DNA of 64,000 bases, taken from contig NC_080715.1 in the NCBI RefSeq assembly GCF_019097595.1, positions 27,157,855 to 27,221,854 of the forward strand, given 5' to 3'. Source of the stretch: Hemibagrus wyckioides (lineage: Eukaryota > Chordata > Actinopteri > Siluriformes > Bagridae). A program made the translations under genes and the position numbers. Of this stretch, positions 47,947 to 59,663 are shown piece by piece. How positions within the stretch are numbered: position 1 is the first letter of the stretch; each line of letters starts with the position of its first letter. The notes beneath the pieces were generated by a model. The model was not told the DNA's origin. It worked only from the letters and a program-made list of their open reading frames with translations, and did not search any database.

Positions 47947-48175
47947 GGGGTGGTGGCTCAAGTGGTTAAGGCTTTGGCTTGTTGCCCAGAAGATCGGCGG
48001 TTCGAGCCCCAACACTGCCAGGTTGCAACTGTTGGGCCGTTGAACAAGGCCCTTAACCCCCTCTGCTCCAGGGGTGCTATATCACAGCTGACCCTGTACT
48101 CTGACCCCAACCTCCAAGGATGGGGTATGCAAAGAAAGAATTTCACTGTGCTATAATGTGTATGTGACATTTCTA
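47947..48175 (+). repeat. tRNA-derived SINE, best-preserved promoter
   Basis: GGTGGTGGCTCAAGTGGTTA carries an A box, and GGCGGTTCGAGCCCC a textbook B box. These are followed by the shared CCCTCTGCTCCAGGGGTGCT core and an AAGAATTTCACTGTGC end. The perfect B box makes this the cleanest view of its tRNA ancestry. Confidence 0.9.
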
Positions 48176-48639
48176 ATATTAGTAATAGAATTATTTTCAT
48201 TTATATGCTTTTAGCTTTACATTTCTTATTGTGTTGGCAGGCTTCTTTCTTGCTTCTTTTTTTTTAGCATGATATAAAAAAAAGACAATTATAAGTCAAT
48301 TTTAGGTTGAAATTAGTAAAGGTACCTACAAAAAGAGGATTAAGGATATTAAATCTTGTTTACAGTTTAATTAAGGGAAATATTTGTTTACATTTGCCTA
48401 CATTGTTTTTTTATTTTGCTTTTTTTTTTTTTTTAGTGTATTGTAAACTAATCATGCATGCCAGCACCTACACACAAAAACAGTAAAAAAAAAATCCCAA
48501 AAATACAGTAATTACATACATACAAAATTACAGTCCTTTTGTTTCAGCACTTATGTTCTGAACAGATACTAATAGCTTTTATTCTGTTTATATGTAAATA
48601 CTTTTTATTTGCCAGAAAGATCACATCACATCACATCTG

Positions 48640-49510
48640 GTTGAGATAATAAATTCAAATTTTATTTGTCACATACATAATTGTACACAGTATGATATGC
48701 AGTGAACTGCTTACACCACTGTTTGTTTGACTCTTAAAAATGAAAAAGAAAAAAGGAATAAGGACAGAAAAAAAGTAAATAAAAAAATACAAGAATAAAA
48801 TGTAAAATATAAAAAATATAAAATACGAAATATAAAATATAAAAATTACAAATTTCCACAGTAGGTAAATAAAAATAAAATATAATATAAATAAAATATA
48901 AATAGAGCAAGGCAGGAAATATAGAATATATGTAAAAAATGTAAAATGTACACAACTGTATTATTCAGAGCTATATAAAGTGTATAGTGTGCAATAACGT
49001 GCAAGGTGCAGCTAGCAGCAGTACGGGGTGGTCATGTAGTGAAATGAAATAAGATGATGAGATGATGAGAAGCAGTGGTATTATCCATCTTTAAAGTGCA
49101 GATGTCCTCTTGTATATAAGCCGGAGTAGAATGTGCCATATATGTTTGCTATGTGTATGGTGTGCCACAGTCCTGTAATGTGCAAATGTAGTAAGGTGTG
49201 GTTGGTTTTGGTGTTTTCCAACACATGTGTAGGAGGTATAACTAGTCCAATCAGTTGAGTCCTATGTGGAGTTCTGGTTGAGAGACCGTATAGCCTGCAG
49301 GAAGAAGCTTCTCCTCAATCTCTCTGTGTTGGCCTTCAGGGAGCAGAAGCACTTCCCTGACCTCAACAGAGAGAAAAGTCCATTGTTGGGGTAGCTGAGG
49401 TCCTTCAAGATCTTCCTGGCCTTGGTCCAGCACTGCTTGTTGTAGATTGAGTGCAGGTCAGGGAGCTTGGTACGGATGTGCTCAGCTGATCACACCACCC
49501 TCTGAAGAGG
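48640..49510 (-). repeat. Dispersed LINE-like repeat, reverse orientation
   Basis: It begins with AAATTTTATTTGTCACATAC (reverse of a 3' end) and continues to 49250-49500, where the reverse strand has text typical of fish repeat units (CTGCAGGCTATACGGTCTC, GAGATTGAGGAGAAGC). An A-rich section lies between. The class is uncertain. Confidence 0.5.
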
Positions 49511-49547
49511 TATGATGTGTGCATGGAGATTAGGATTCTACAGGATG

Positions 49548-49555
49548 ATAAATAA

Positions 49556-49602
<47 letters not shown>

Positions 49603-49668
49603 ATTAAAACAAAATAAAATAAAATAAAATAAAATAAAATAAAATAAAATAAAATAAAATAAAATAAT
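49548..49668. repeat. (AAAT)n then (AAAAT)n tract
   Basis: A tetranucleotide run passes into a pentanucleotide run. Confidence 0.95.
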
Positions 49669-50649
49669 AATAAAATCAGGAGATCTTTCATGCTTAAGTT
49701 AGACAAACAAATGCCATATTCATTAACGTGCTACATTTAGAGTCTTTTATTAAATCTTCGAAACTGCTTGGTCCAGGTCACAAGGGTTTTTTTTTTTTTA
49801 ATATTTTGACAAGGAGAACCAACTGAATAAGTATGAAAATATCACAGAATTAAGAAGGCAGTCATGCTCACATCTCTGAACTACATTTTCCGTGTGTCCA
49901 GGGTTTGGTTAATATATATTTATTTCTAAATAACTTTTTTTCCCCAACTAAAACCTTGCCCACTTCAAGATTCAGTCCAAACACTTCACTAAACCTCCAC
50001 AGAGAGTAATATATTGTCGAGGCGCTCCACTTCTCCTGGATAGAATGTTCAAGCACTCCCTCTGCCACTGAAATATTTTTATTGTCCGTGATCTTTACAA
50101 CACAGCACACGTGATCTTACAATAATAGGAATGAGTTTGCTGCAGTGTTCTTCACATGTACGCAGGAGGAAACAGAAGATGCAGCTGAAGAGTTTCACCA
50201 GATATAAATGTGATAAAACTAGTACTCAGTTCCACGAGCACGCTGCAGCATCAGCTGCTTTGTAACAAGGAGAAAGCTCAATAAATAAGCATGTGCATGC
50301 TCCTCTTTGGTGTAATATAAATGGCTATTGGATGTGTGGACCTCATCATGACCCTACACACACACACACACACACTTTATCTTTCAGGTTAGTAGATGAC
50401 ACCATGGTAACACCTTCATCCACATACTTGTTTAACTGCACTTCCTCTGCTTTGATCTCCTCTGCTGACTCACTAACTGCAGTATCCAAAATCCCAGTAA
50501 TCACTTTCTGAGCTTGTTATATACACATGTTTGGTTCAGATCTGTTTGTGTTGCAGGCTTGGAGTATTCTTTAATGCTATGGCACATCAGTCAGAATAGC
50601 TAAGGAAGCTTTTATGCTTTTTTGTGTAGCAGATAGTAACGTAATCTGC

Positions 50650-50885
50650 TCTGCTTACTTATATTTACATTCTCTCTCTGTGTGTCTCTCTCTCTCTGTG
50701 TCTCTCTCACTCTGTCACACTCGTTGTCTCTCTCTCTCATTTTCTCTCTCTCTTCCTCTCTCTCTCTCTCTCTCTCTCTCTGACTCTCTCTCTCTCTGAC
50801 TCCCTCTCTTTGACTCTCTCTCTCCCTCTCTTACTCTCTCTCTCTGTCTCTCTCACTCCGTCTCTCTCTCTCTCTCTCTCTCATA
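50650..50885. repeat. TC-rich simple repeat
   Basis: About 230 bp of TCTC with scattered TG and CA interruptions on the plus strand. Confidence 0.9.
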
Positions 50886-52351
50886 CACACAGATTTGGGA
50901 CTGAATTTCTATCTTCTGGTGAATTCTTAGGAAAATTCTGCAGTTCCTTCTCTTAGATCAGCTAAGCCTGTGTCTGCCAATCAAATGTGAGCAAGACATG
51001 AAAGAAACTTTCCTTTTATCTGACTGATCTCTGCTTTTCAAAGGATTTTTACTTTCAGTACTACGATATAGTTTTTTGACAGGAAGTAGGGATTTCAGGC
51101 AAATAAAAAAAAGGAGAAGGTTGAGGACATTGTACTAATATATGTGTGACATTAGCCGTTAGTCGTGAGCAACCATGTAGAATCTGATTATATTTATATA
51201 CTATGTAGACTGTCGTCACTTTATTATATAGGAACACTATAGTGATACAGGGTAATAAATATTTTGAGGGAAAGCCAAGCCAAGCCTTCCTTCTGCATGC
51301 TGTAAATCTATTCAAATTAGAAATGCTTTGTGATGTGTATCTAAATTACATTTGAATAATTTACCATTTACAATTTGATGCTGACATTTTTTTCAGCTGT
51401 AGTAGTATACTGTCAGACTCACTGTTTTACCACTCATCACATATTCATACGATTTCCTCATGCTCAGGATTGAACAAATATAGTATTTGTTGATGCATTT
51501 TTTTTTTTTTTGAAATGGCACTACCCTGTAACTAATTCTTAAAACAATTTTAGCGCCCTTATATAGATGTTATCCCCTGGATAAGTGCATGCATATGCTT
51601 TGTGTCTGTATCTGTTCCTTTCTTTCCTACTCACCTGATTATGCTTCAGATACATTTTTCATGCCCTGATTAACCTGCCGAAACAATCACACAGTGGGTG
51701 TCTCCACCAGTTAAGATTCACTCTCACCAGTGACTCATATGCATATTTCCATCTTCACAGTTGAGTCATGTGAGAAGTTAATACAGAAATCTCACATCAT
51801 GTTTTTCAGGTCTCAGAACCACAGTCAGAGGTTAGTCTCTAATCTTTCAATCCCAAAGTGATCCTCTATCATGTCTAGGTTTCTGTTTGACCGTTTGTCA
51901 TTATGACCTTTCACCGTGAAGCTGATGGAGATGAAATCTAAACATGCTTATTGATAAATGATCAATTATCAGAGATGGCATTAGTTATTTGGGGTTATTT
52001 CTGCCAAGACATCACCCATCTTTCCTTCCTGCACCGAGGACCGTACCATCAATGAACAGCTTTCATTGGATCATTGGAGCTGAGAGGAAGCTCTAAACAG
52101 GCTGTGGGGTCTAATGGATTCACAAACAGTGACTAAAGACCTAATTCTAAATTAACTATTTAAATTAGTGCTTTTTTAACTAAAAAAACAAACAAAAAAC
52201 AATGTATTTTTTTTAATCCAAAAATTTTTTGTACTCTTATTCTCTGACCCAGTGAACCAGTGTGAGGATACATTTACTGATGAAGGCAAACCCTGTGAAA
52301 AAAAAAAAAAAACCTCTAGGTTGGCAGAAAGGCAATCGGACAAGTAGGTAG

Positions 52352-52475
<124 letters not shown>

Positions 52476-52493
52476 AAATATAGAAAAAATAAT

Positions 52494-52725
52494 AGGTAGC
52501 TGAAGTGGTTAAGGCTCGTTGACTGGAAGATCAGAGTTGGCCTCAGCACTGCCAAGCTGCCACTGTTGGGTCCATGAGCAAAGCCCTCAACCCACACTGC
52601 TCCAGGGGCACTGCATCATGGCGGACCCTGCGCTCTGACCTCAACCCCCAAGGATAGGATATGCAAAGAAAGAATTTCACAGTGCAGTAATGTATATGTG
52701 ACAAATAAAGACAACTTAACTTAGA
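52494..52725 (+). repeat. tRNA-derived SINE copy
   Basis: It contains AGGTAGCTGAAGTGGTTAAG, ACTGCCAAGCTGCCACTGTT and GTATATGTGACAAATAAAGA in order. The B box region is damaged. Confidence 0.85.
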
Positions 52726-52729
52726 TAGA

Positions 52730-53180
52730 TATACTTTATTGATCCCATCCCAACTGTAAGAAATTCTTGTGTTACAGCAGCTTAGTCAGTTATAGGATAC
52801 AACACACAAAAATATAAAGTGTAAAATTATATTTCAGTAATCTTTCAATCCAAAATTGATCTTCTATCATGTCTAGGAAACAAACACTAAAATCAGTTAC
52901 CATTTTCTCTGCTGATTTGTCCATTATAGGCTGCAGTCACAATGGAATTGGCTCACAGTACAGGAGACTGGTGGAGGACTTGTGGTGCAGAGAGATCCAC
53001 CTCCAGCTTATCAGCAATACAAACACAGAGGTGGTGGATTTCTACTGTGTTACGGAGTGCAGCAAGTCAGCCAGGAGGATGTGGAGATGCTAGAGTGCAC
53101 AGAGCCAGAAGATAAATATTCTGAACAGTTCTTCATCTTTGGCATGACATCCAGGAGCATCTTCAGCCATTAGCTGAAGT
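52730..53180. repeat. LINE-derived fragments
   Basis: 52733-52770 has ACTTTATTGATCCCATCCC and AAATTCTTGTGTTACAGCAG, the reverse of a common LINE 3' end. 52920-53170 carries CAGTACAGGAGACTGGTGGA and AACACAGAGGTGGTGGATTT on the plus strand, a coding-like piece also common in fish repeats. The two may belong to one rearranged element. Confidence 0.5.
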
Positions 53181-53355
53181 GCTTTTATATAACATGTCCT
53201 CTCAGATGTCCGGCCCTCATTTTATCAGAATATAAACAATATAAAGTAGTTCCTATTAATGCAAACCTTTGCTTGAAGATTTCTGTTCTCTTCATTTTCT
53301 AACACAGATCTAACAAAGGTATGTACAAATCTCCTGTGCAGTTTTTTTTGTGGTA

Positions 53356-53652
53356 CACTATATTACCAAAAGTTTTGGGACACCCTCCAAATCATTAAAT
53401 TCAGGCGTTGTTTTTGAGGGTTGGGCTCGGCCTCTTAGTCCTGACCTCAACCTGATAGAACACCATTGGGATGATCAGCGCCTGACCTCATAAATGCGCT
53501 TCTAGAGGAATGGTCAAAAAACTCCCATAAACACACTCCTAAAGCTTGTGGAAATCCTTCCCAGAAAAGTTGAAGCTGCAAAGGGCAGGAAAAGTCCATA
53601 TTACATTCATGTGCATGTAAAGGCAGACATCCCAAAACGTTTGGCAATATGA
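53356..53652 (+). mobile_element. Short internally deleted Tc1-like element (~297 bp)
   Basis: It starts after TA with CACTATATTACCAAAAGTTT and TGGGACACC. It keeps remnants of the DLNPIEHxWD segment (CCTGACCTCAACCTGATAGA) and the VEILPRKVEAAKG end. It finishes CCCAAAACGTTTGGCAATAT. Same family as 5567-6097, with a larger deletion. Confidence 0.85.
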
Positions 53653-54891
53653 TTGAAAGCTGTTTGAAATTATCATACATTGTATTATAAAAAAAAATCT
53701 GATAGAATAAATGTCTGAAACTGACACAAATTGCCCTCTGATAGCCAGAGCAGCTATTAGATTCTTACAGGATTATATTCAATGCAGCTGAATATTCAAC
53801 ACAGCCAGAATCTTGAATCTTATGGCAACCTCGGTGTTTAATACAGTACATTCTTAAGAAGAATTGCTGCTCTAACGGGAAGTGATTTTGTGACTCTCAG
53901 TGCAGTTCTTCATTATTAAAAAATATTTGTTAACAAAGAAGACTATAGCTTATAGCTTGCGTATGTAAGATTCATGCAGAGCCGGACTCCATTCCCCCCA
54001 TTGCATGCTCATTTGTCTGTTAATTATTGCTATTGATGGCAGCAAGGCTTCCTTTTGCCAAACACTGTACTCTCATGGCATTCATACCAAAGAAACAGAG
54101 AGGGGGTGACTGACTGTTTTCCAGTCATTATGCTGGGTGAGTCATTTTAATGTTCTGTGTTTATGAAGGGCATTATGTTTGGCTGCTGGAGAAAAACAGG
54201 AGCAGATGACAAACAAGCAGCTACAGCAAAATATACTGAATTGGACGAAAAAGGAAAAGCAGAGATGTTCACTCTCTTTATACAGGTTTCTTTCATTATT
54301 GAAGATATTGAATCTATGCTAAAGTAAAAAAAAGCGATCCTGCTCAAGCAAAGTTAGTTCGCTTGCTTTAATTGTTGATGTGTCTTTAGCTCTACAAGAT
54401 AATTGCAATACTGGGTTTGTTCCTGTTGCTGTAGCAACATGCCATTAATTAGAAGTGTGAGATGCGGGAAGCCTCTGCATGATGCACCAGCAATTAACAG
54501 TGTAGAGGTCTAATAACATCTACTGTTTATAATGACTTTCCATAAGGATTTGGTGTTTTTCTTACATCTCGGAGATTAATGCTGCATTGACCGAGCCACA
54601 CAAATTGTCTTCATCGGTGAACAAAAAGTTGCCGCGTTTGCAATCTCACATCAGAACGAGTTCAAAGATTTCTCATGAAGTCATTTTTAAAGTCTTTAAA
54701 GTTGTAATAGGTTCATTCAGAACTTAGTCGCTAATGGAGCAAAAATTAAGAGCCATCTCTTGACACGTCACATTAATTCCCAGCAGGGAATGGTTCTGAT
54801 TAAAACAGTTAGAGCAGAGAACATGAATCAATGCTGTGTCACACTGACAGTAATCACTAGTGTTGTCCTGAGTAGCAATAACTTCGAGCAT

Positions 54892-54985
54892 GTGTGTGTG
54901 TGTGTGTGTGAGTGAGTGTGTGTGCGTGCGTGCGAGTGTGTGTGTGTGTGTGTGTGTGAGTGAGTGTGTGTAAGTGAGTGAGTGA
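54892..54985. repeat. (GT)n/(GTGA)n tract
   Basis: Mixed GT and GAGT repeats, an early-stage relative of the long GTGA arrays further right. Confidence 0.9.
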
Positions 54986-55202
54986 CCCTGCCCTGGTCAA
55001 TTGGTTAAAACTTTTAAAATGATTCTGATAAATTTGCCTGTAATTTCGAATGCAGACAAGAAAGCACTTAATATAATTAATAAGTGTACTTAATTAATAT
55101 TTAGAAGGATATTTCTGCTTATTAGTTGATAATTAATACCTTATATTGTAGGTTTAACTAATTTTAATAGCCCAGAAAACATCTATATTACATCTAATTT
55201 GG

Positions 55203-55203
<1 letters not shown>

Positions 55204-55279
<76 letters not shown>
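55204..55279. repeat. (AAAT)n microsatellite
   Basis: About 19 uninterrupted AAAT units. Confidence 0.97.
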
Positions 55280-55280
<1 letters not shown>

Positions 55281-55834
55281 GCCTACGTCTGATAAAACCA
55301 TTCAAGACCAGTAATAAATTCAAATTGGTATTAATAGATCTCTAGTAGGACCCTAGTGGTTTTTCCCTCTTCTTCTCCATTAAGTAGAGAAGACCAGTTT
55401 CTGCTTCAAGGGCTGATTCAGCACATGTCGTACATCTCCGAAGAGTCTCAAAGGATTACAGTAGAATAATATTTTCAGATTATCTATGTACCCTCTACAA
55501 TATGAGGATCTGAGAGTGTCTCAGTGGGCAAATCTTCTGATTCTGAGTTTCCATCATCTTCTCTATTAGTGTAGGTCCTACTTGTAAATTGTTGCTCTCC
55601 CAGACCAGATCGATAACTTAAACATTGCAAAGGCTAACACAGCACTAATTGACTGCATTCAGAAGCCCAGTCCAAGTTACACAAGAGTAAGAAAGTGAAT
55701 CGTCTTTTGAGATCATCATGCTTAAAATGCCCCAGTGTGACCAAATGTAATATTTAAAGTTGTGAGATATCACAAAACAAGTGAGGAAAAATCAGTGAAA
55801 CATAGACTATATTATAATTATTGTTATTATTATT

Positions 55835-56125
55835 ATCATTATTATTCAATTTTATTTGTATAGTGCTTTTAACAGTGGACATTGTCTCAAAGCAGATTTA
55901 CAGAACATAAGAAACATAGTACAAAAGTAAAAGATTAATGTTAGACAAAATCGTCCCTAGTGAGCAAGCCTGAAGCAACTGTGGCAAGGAAAAACTCCCT
56001 TAGATAGTAAGAGGAAGAAACCGTGAGAGGAACCAGACTCAAAAAGGAACCTCATCCTCATCTGGGTGACACCAGAGAGTGTGATTATAAATTATTATAA
56101 ACACCAGAGAGTGTGATTATGAATA
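55835..56125 (-). repeat. L2-type LINE 3'UTR fragment, reverse
   Basis: It begins TTCAATTTTATTTGTATAGT, contains GGCAAGGAAAAACTCCCTTA and CTCATCCTCATCTGGGTGAC, then two copies of ACACCAGAGAGTGTGATTAT, the same unit that is amplified at 7415-7930. Confidence 0.88.
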
Positions 56126-56884
56126 ATGTTCTTTCTACAGTCATAAACAGTCAGCTGGAGTTGTGGGATGCAGATACAGCATATGTAAAATGTTATTGTA
56201 TGTATCGATTAGAAGGTTGTCCACATGGGGTTGGCATATTCTCTTCTTGAATGTACAAAATCTTTATGAAGTGGAACACAACTGGAGCTGGTCCAAAATC
56301 TTGATATTATTATTATTATTATTATTATTATTACAGTTTAAGTAAAAGGGCTGAGATGTAGCCTTGTTGATTAGACTTGTGGAATCAATGTTCTAGTCAG
56401 TGGCTATTTCCACTCATGACACCAACTACATGAGCTATATCTATTAATTATATACAAAATTACATTATATTGAAGGTAAACCTCATAAAATGTCAAACGA
56501 ATATACCATAGTGTAATTATCACCTGAAATTAATGTGATCTTTACTTCACTGCATTCTGACTCCAGGTTGTTGTTGTTGTTTTAAATATTAAGATCACGT
56601 GACAAGATGCTGGTTGTACCTTAACAGGTAAAAACAGATACACTTGATGTGAGACTGACATTTTATCAACTTGAATAGAGGCTGTGCCTGACACGTGCGG
56701 AAAAATGGTTTATTCCTGACACCTGGTGGCCATGTTGTGACCAGTCAGAAATAAAGCACAGTGCCCTAAGATCTGTACATTGTTATGGTACCTGTCTATA
56801 TGTGGGTTTTCTCCAAACTGATGCTACAGAGTTAAAATAACACAACTGTACAGAAAGGCTTTTCCATCACTGGAACTAACAGGG

Positions 56885-57215
56885 TTCAAACATGACCAAA
56901 GCAGCTGCATGAAGACATGGTGTGGAGGTAAAAGTTGGAGAGAGTGGAAGATCTCGAGTGTCCTGCACAGAGCCCTGACCCTGACTCAATCATAGTGAAC
57001 ACCTTTGGGATGAACTGAAACTGGAGTCTGATCAACATCCCAACATCAGAGTCTGATCTCAGTAATGCATTTGCAGCTGAACATCTAGTGGAGACCCTTC
57101 CAGAAGAGAGAAGAGTGGAGCTGATTAGAAGAGCAAAGTGGGAATAAATCTGGAACAGGATGTTCAACAAGCATATATTCGGTGTCTGCAAACATTTGAC
57201 TATACCATGTATTTC
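56885..57215 (+). pseudogene. Tc1-like transposase C-terminal relic
   Basis: GTCCTGCACAGAGCCCTGAC, GAACACCTTTGGGATGAACT and CTAGTGGAGACCCTTCCAGA are degraded ALTxxxEHLWDEL and VESLPR coding text. It ends near GTCTGCAAACATTTGACTAT, the Tc1 terminus. It is full of stops. Confidence 0.8.
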
Positions 57216-57544
57216 CATCAATAGACTAGTTATTAATGCAGGTCGGATTGTGTATTTGATCTGTCAAATAAATGCATTATGCCACTGATGATCTTTCAAA
57301 AAGCAGAGGCACCTTAGAGAGCTCTTGCACAGAGAGAAGCAAGATAGAGAGAGCTCAGCTACTTTGTCTTGGCTTTTGAGAAGAAGCAGTGTAGAAGGAA
57401 ACTCTGGTATTTGGAAGGAGCTCCGTCATATTTGGCAAGATATTTGGGCGATTATAAGCTAGTTTCATGGAGTAGACACAAAGTCTGAACTGGTCATCAT
57501 CGGTTGTTGAAGAGGATTCTCAGCATGGCATGGATCTCTCAGAG

Positions 57545-57860
57545 GTGGACAAATGGATGCAGGTGCAGGTTTATGGCTTTCATTCAGAAGCTTTCAGCAA
57601 ACAGACAAAAGGACCTCGAAAACGAAAGAAGGGTCAGGCAATCACATACAGGCATGAAGTAGAAATGGGGTAATGATAATCAGACAACAGTCAAAACTAA
57701 TAGACAAATCAGCAGATAACAAAGGCTCGAAATCATCCAGTGTACAATGCTGGAGCAGAGGCTGTATGTCTGGGTTATTACAGCATTGTGGGTGATTGTG
57801 ATCAGGCCAATCAGTTGTGTATACTGCTGTGAAGTGAAGCATTACAAAACTGCCGCATGT
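57545..57860. repeat. Dispersed repeat segment
   Basis: It contains ATGGATGCAGGTGCAGGTTT, related to 10618, 25685 and 34940. The element type is not determined. Confidence 0.4.
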
Positions 57861-58317
57861 TGTGTATTTATTTTTGAACTCATACATTGATTATTTACAA
57901 TGCTGACCTTCAGTATGGGGTTTAATTGTTTCAGGAGTAAACGGAATAAAGCTGTGTTTAGAATTAGTCCATTTGTTTTAATTCTTTATCCTGGTCATGG
58001 TGAAGTCTAAAAAAAATTATTTCTTTTTAGGAAATTCTTTTAAAATATGAAACTTGCTATAATGCTCTCTGACTGCCTTACATTAAACAAGTAAATGTAG
58101 GCCACATCCTCTTATTTTAAAGAAATGTCATGATGTGCACTTTTCCACCTCTAAGATAACTAAATAGTCATTATATTAAAGCAGTCTACTTTGTGATTTA
58201 AAAAAAATAAATGCAAAAAAATTCCATAAATAGTTTAAAAACTAGGAAATAAATTAGACTTCATTATTTATAATATATATCACTTATAATAAAACATTTA
58301 CGTAGACATTTTACAGT

Positions 58318-59121
58318 CTACAGGTTGATTAGAACCTGATTGTCCCGAGTTGCATCACTGCCTGGTTTGGGAATTCCACTTTCTTGGATCACAAGACCAT
58401 GCAGCGGATAGTGAGGACAGCTGAGATCATGCTCAGAGTCTCTCTTCCTTCTGTCATGGGCATCTATAACACACACTGAATCCATAAGGCCAACAAAATT
58501 GTGGGCAACCCCACACACCCCTCACACACACACAAACACACACCCATCACACACACTCTTCACCCTCCTGCTGTCTGGGAAATGGTACTAAAGCATTCAG
58601 GCCTCACAACCAGACTGTGTAACAGTTTTTTTCCTCAAGTCATCAGACTCCTTAATTGCCAGAACTAGACTGAACTCACTCACACACACACACACACACA
58701 AACACACACGTTCAATATACATCTATTTTTACAGCACCACTTTTTTCAGTGCTTTCAAACTGTTTCTGTTTCGTTGCACTTTTATGCTGCTCCCATATAT
58801 GTACATATGTTTACAAGCACTCTTTTTTTTTGCACAATAGTCCATACAGACTGTGTACTGGTCAGAGCTATTTCATTTATCTGTCCTGTAGTGTATTGTA
58901 TTGTCTGCATTGTACTGTCCTTGTCTTGCATGCTTGGTTGCATGTTATGCACTTTATGTGGCTAGAGCAATTTACTTAGCTCTTATTCCTTAGGTCTGTG
59001 TTGTTTTATGTCACGCCAGCGTCCTGGAGGAACTATGGAGGAACTCATTTCACTATGTACTGTGTCAGCTATATATAGTCGATATTTGAATTATCAACAA
59101 TAAAAGCTTTGTGACTTGACT
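58318..59121 (+). mobile_element. LINE 3' end, truncated
   Basis: The plus strand reads SCITAWFGNSTFLDHKTMQR and IVRTAEIMLRVSLPS, then a stop and IHKANKIVGNPTHP, the C-terminal region of a fish LINE polyprotein. CA tracts interrupt it. The 3'UTR ends near ATAAAAGCTTTGTGACTTGA. Confidence 0.75.
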
Positions 59122-59663
59122 AGTCTCCATCAATAGGGTTTTGGTTTGATTCTATTCTCTTTCTCTGATTAGTAAACAGTCAGGAGGATATGCTGTAAGC
59201 TAGTCTGGATAAATGCTGCTAAATGCTGTAAATGTAAAAGTTCTGGTCTAATTGTCAAGAGCCACAAAACCAGACTTTAAACAATGCTGGAATCCTGAGG
59301 CAGTTAAAAATGTGTCACTGTGCTGTTTTCTCAACCAGCTGCCAACTGTTGACCTGTTTATTTGTTTCCAGGTTTCTATGGCTTGTATTTTTAGAATTTC
59401 CTTGCATATTGTTGTTCAGCTATCAGGCTTATCATTAGATGGACAGGCTCAAAGCTATTTGTTAGAACAGGCTACACATGGAATTGGCCATGCAGGCATA
59501 GAACTCACACAGACATGCAGATGAAATCCTCAGCCAAGTTTCAGGGGAAATAAAGTCAGCTAAGATGGTGACTGTTTAATCCACTAGAGGACAGCAGAGA
59601 GATGGAAATATACTGCTAAAATATGAATTTCTGGGGTTTTTTTGGTCATGTAGGTCATATAGT

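Noticed and set aside
47947..48030. tRNA-like sequence with perfect B box.
   Set aside because: It is the head of a repeated SINE whose copies share a ~150-bp tRNA-unrelated body; it does not fold as a complete tRNA gene by eye.
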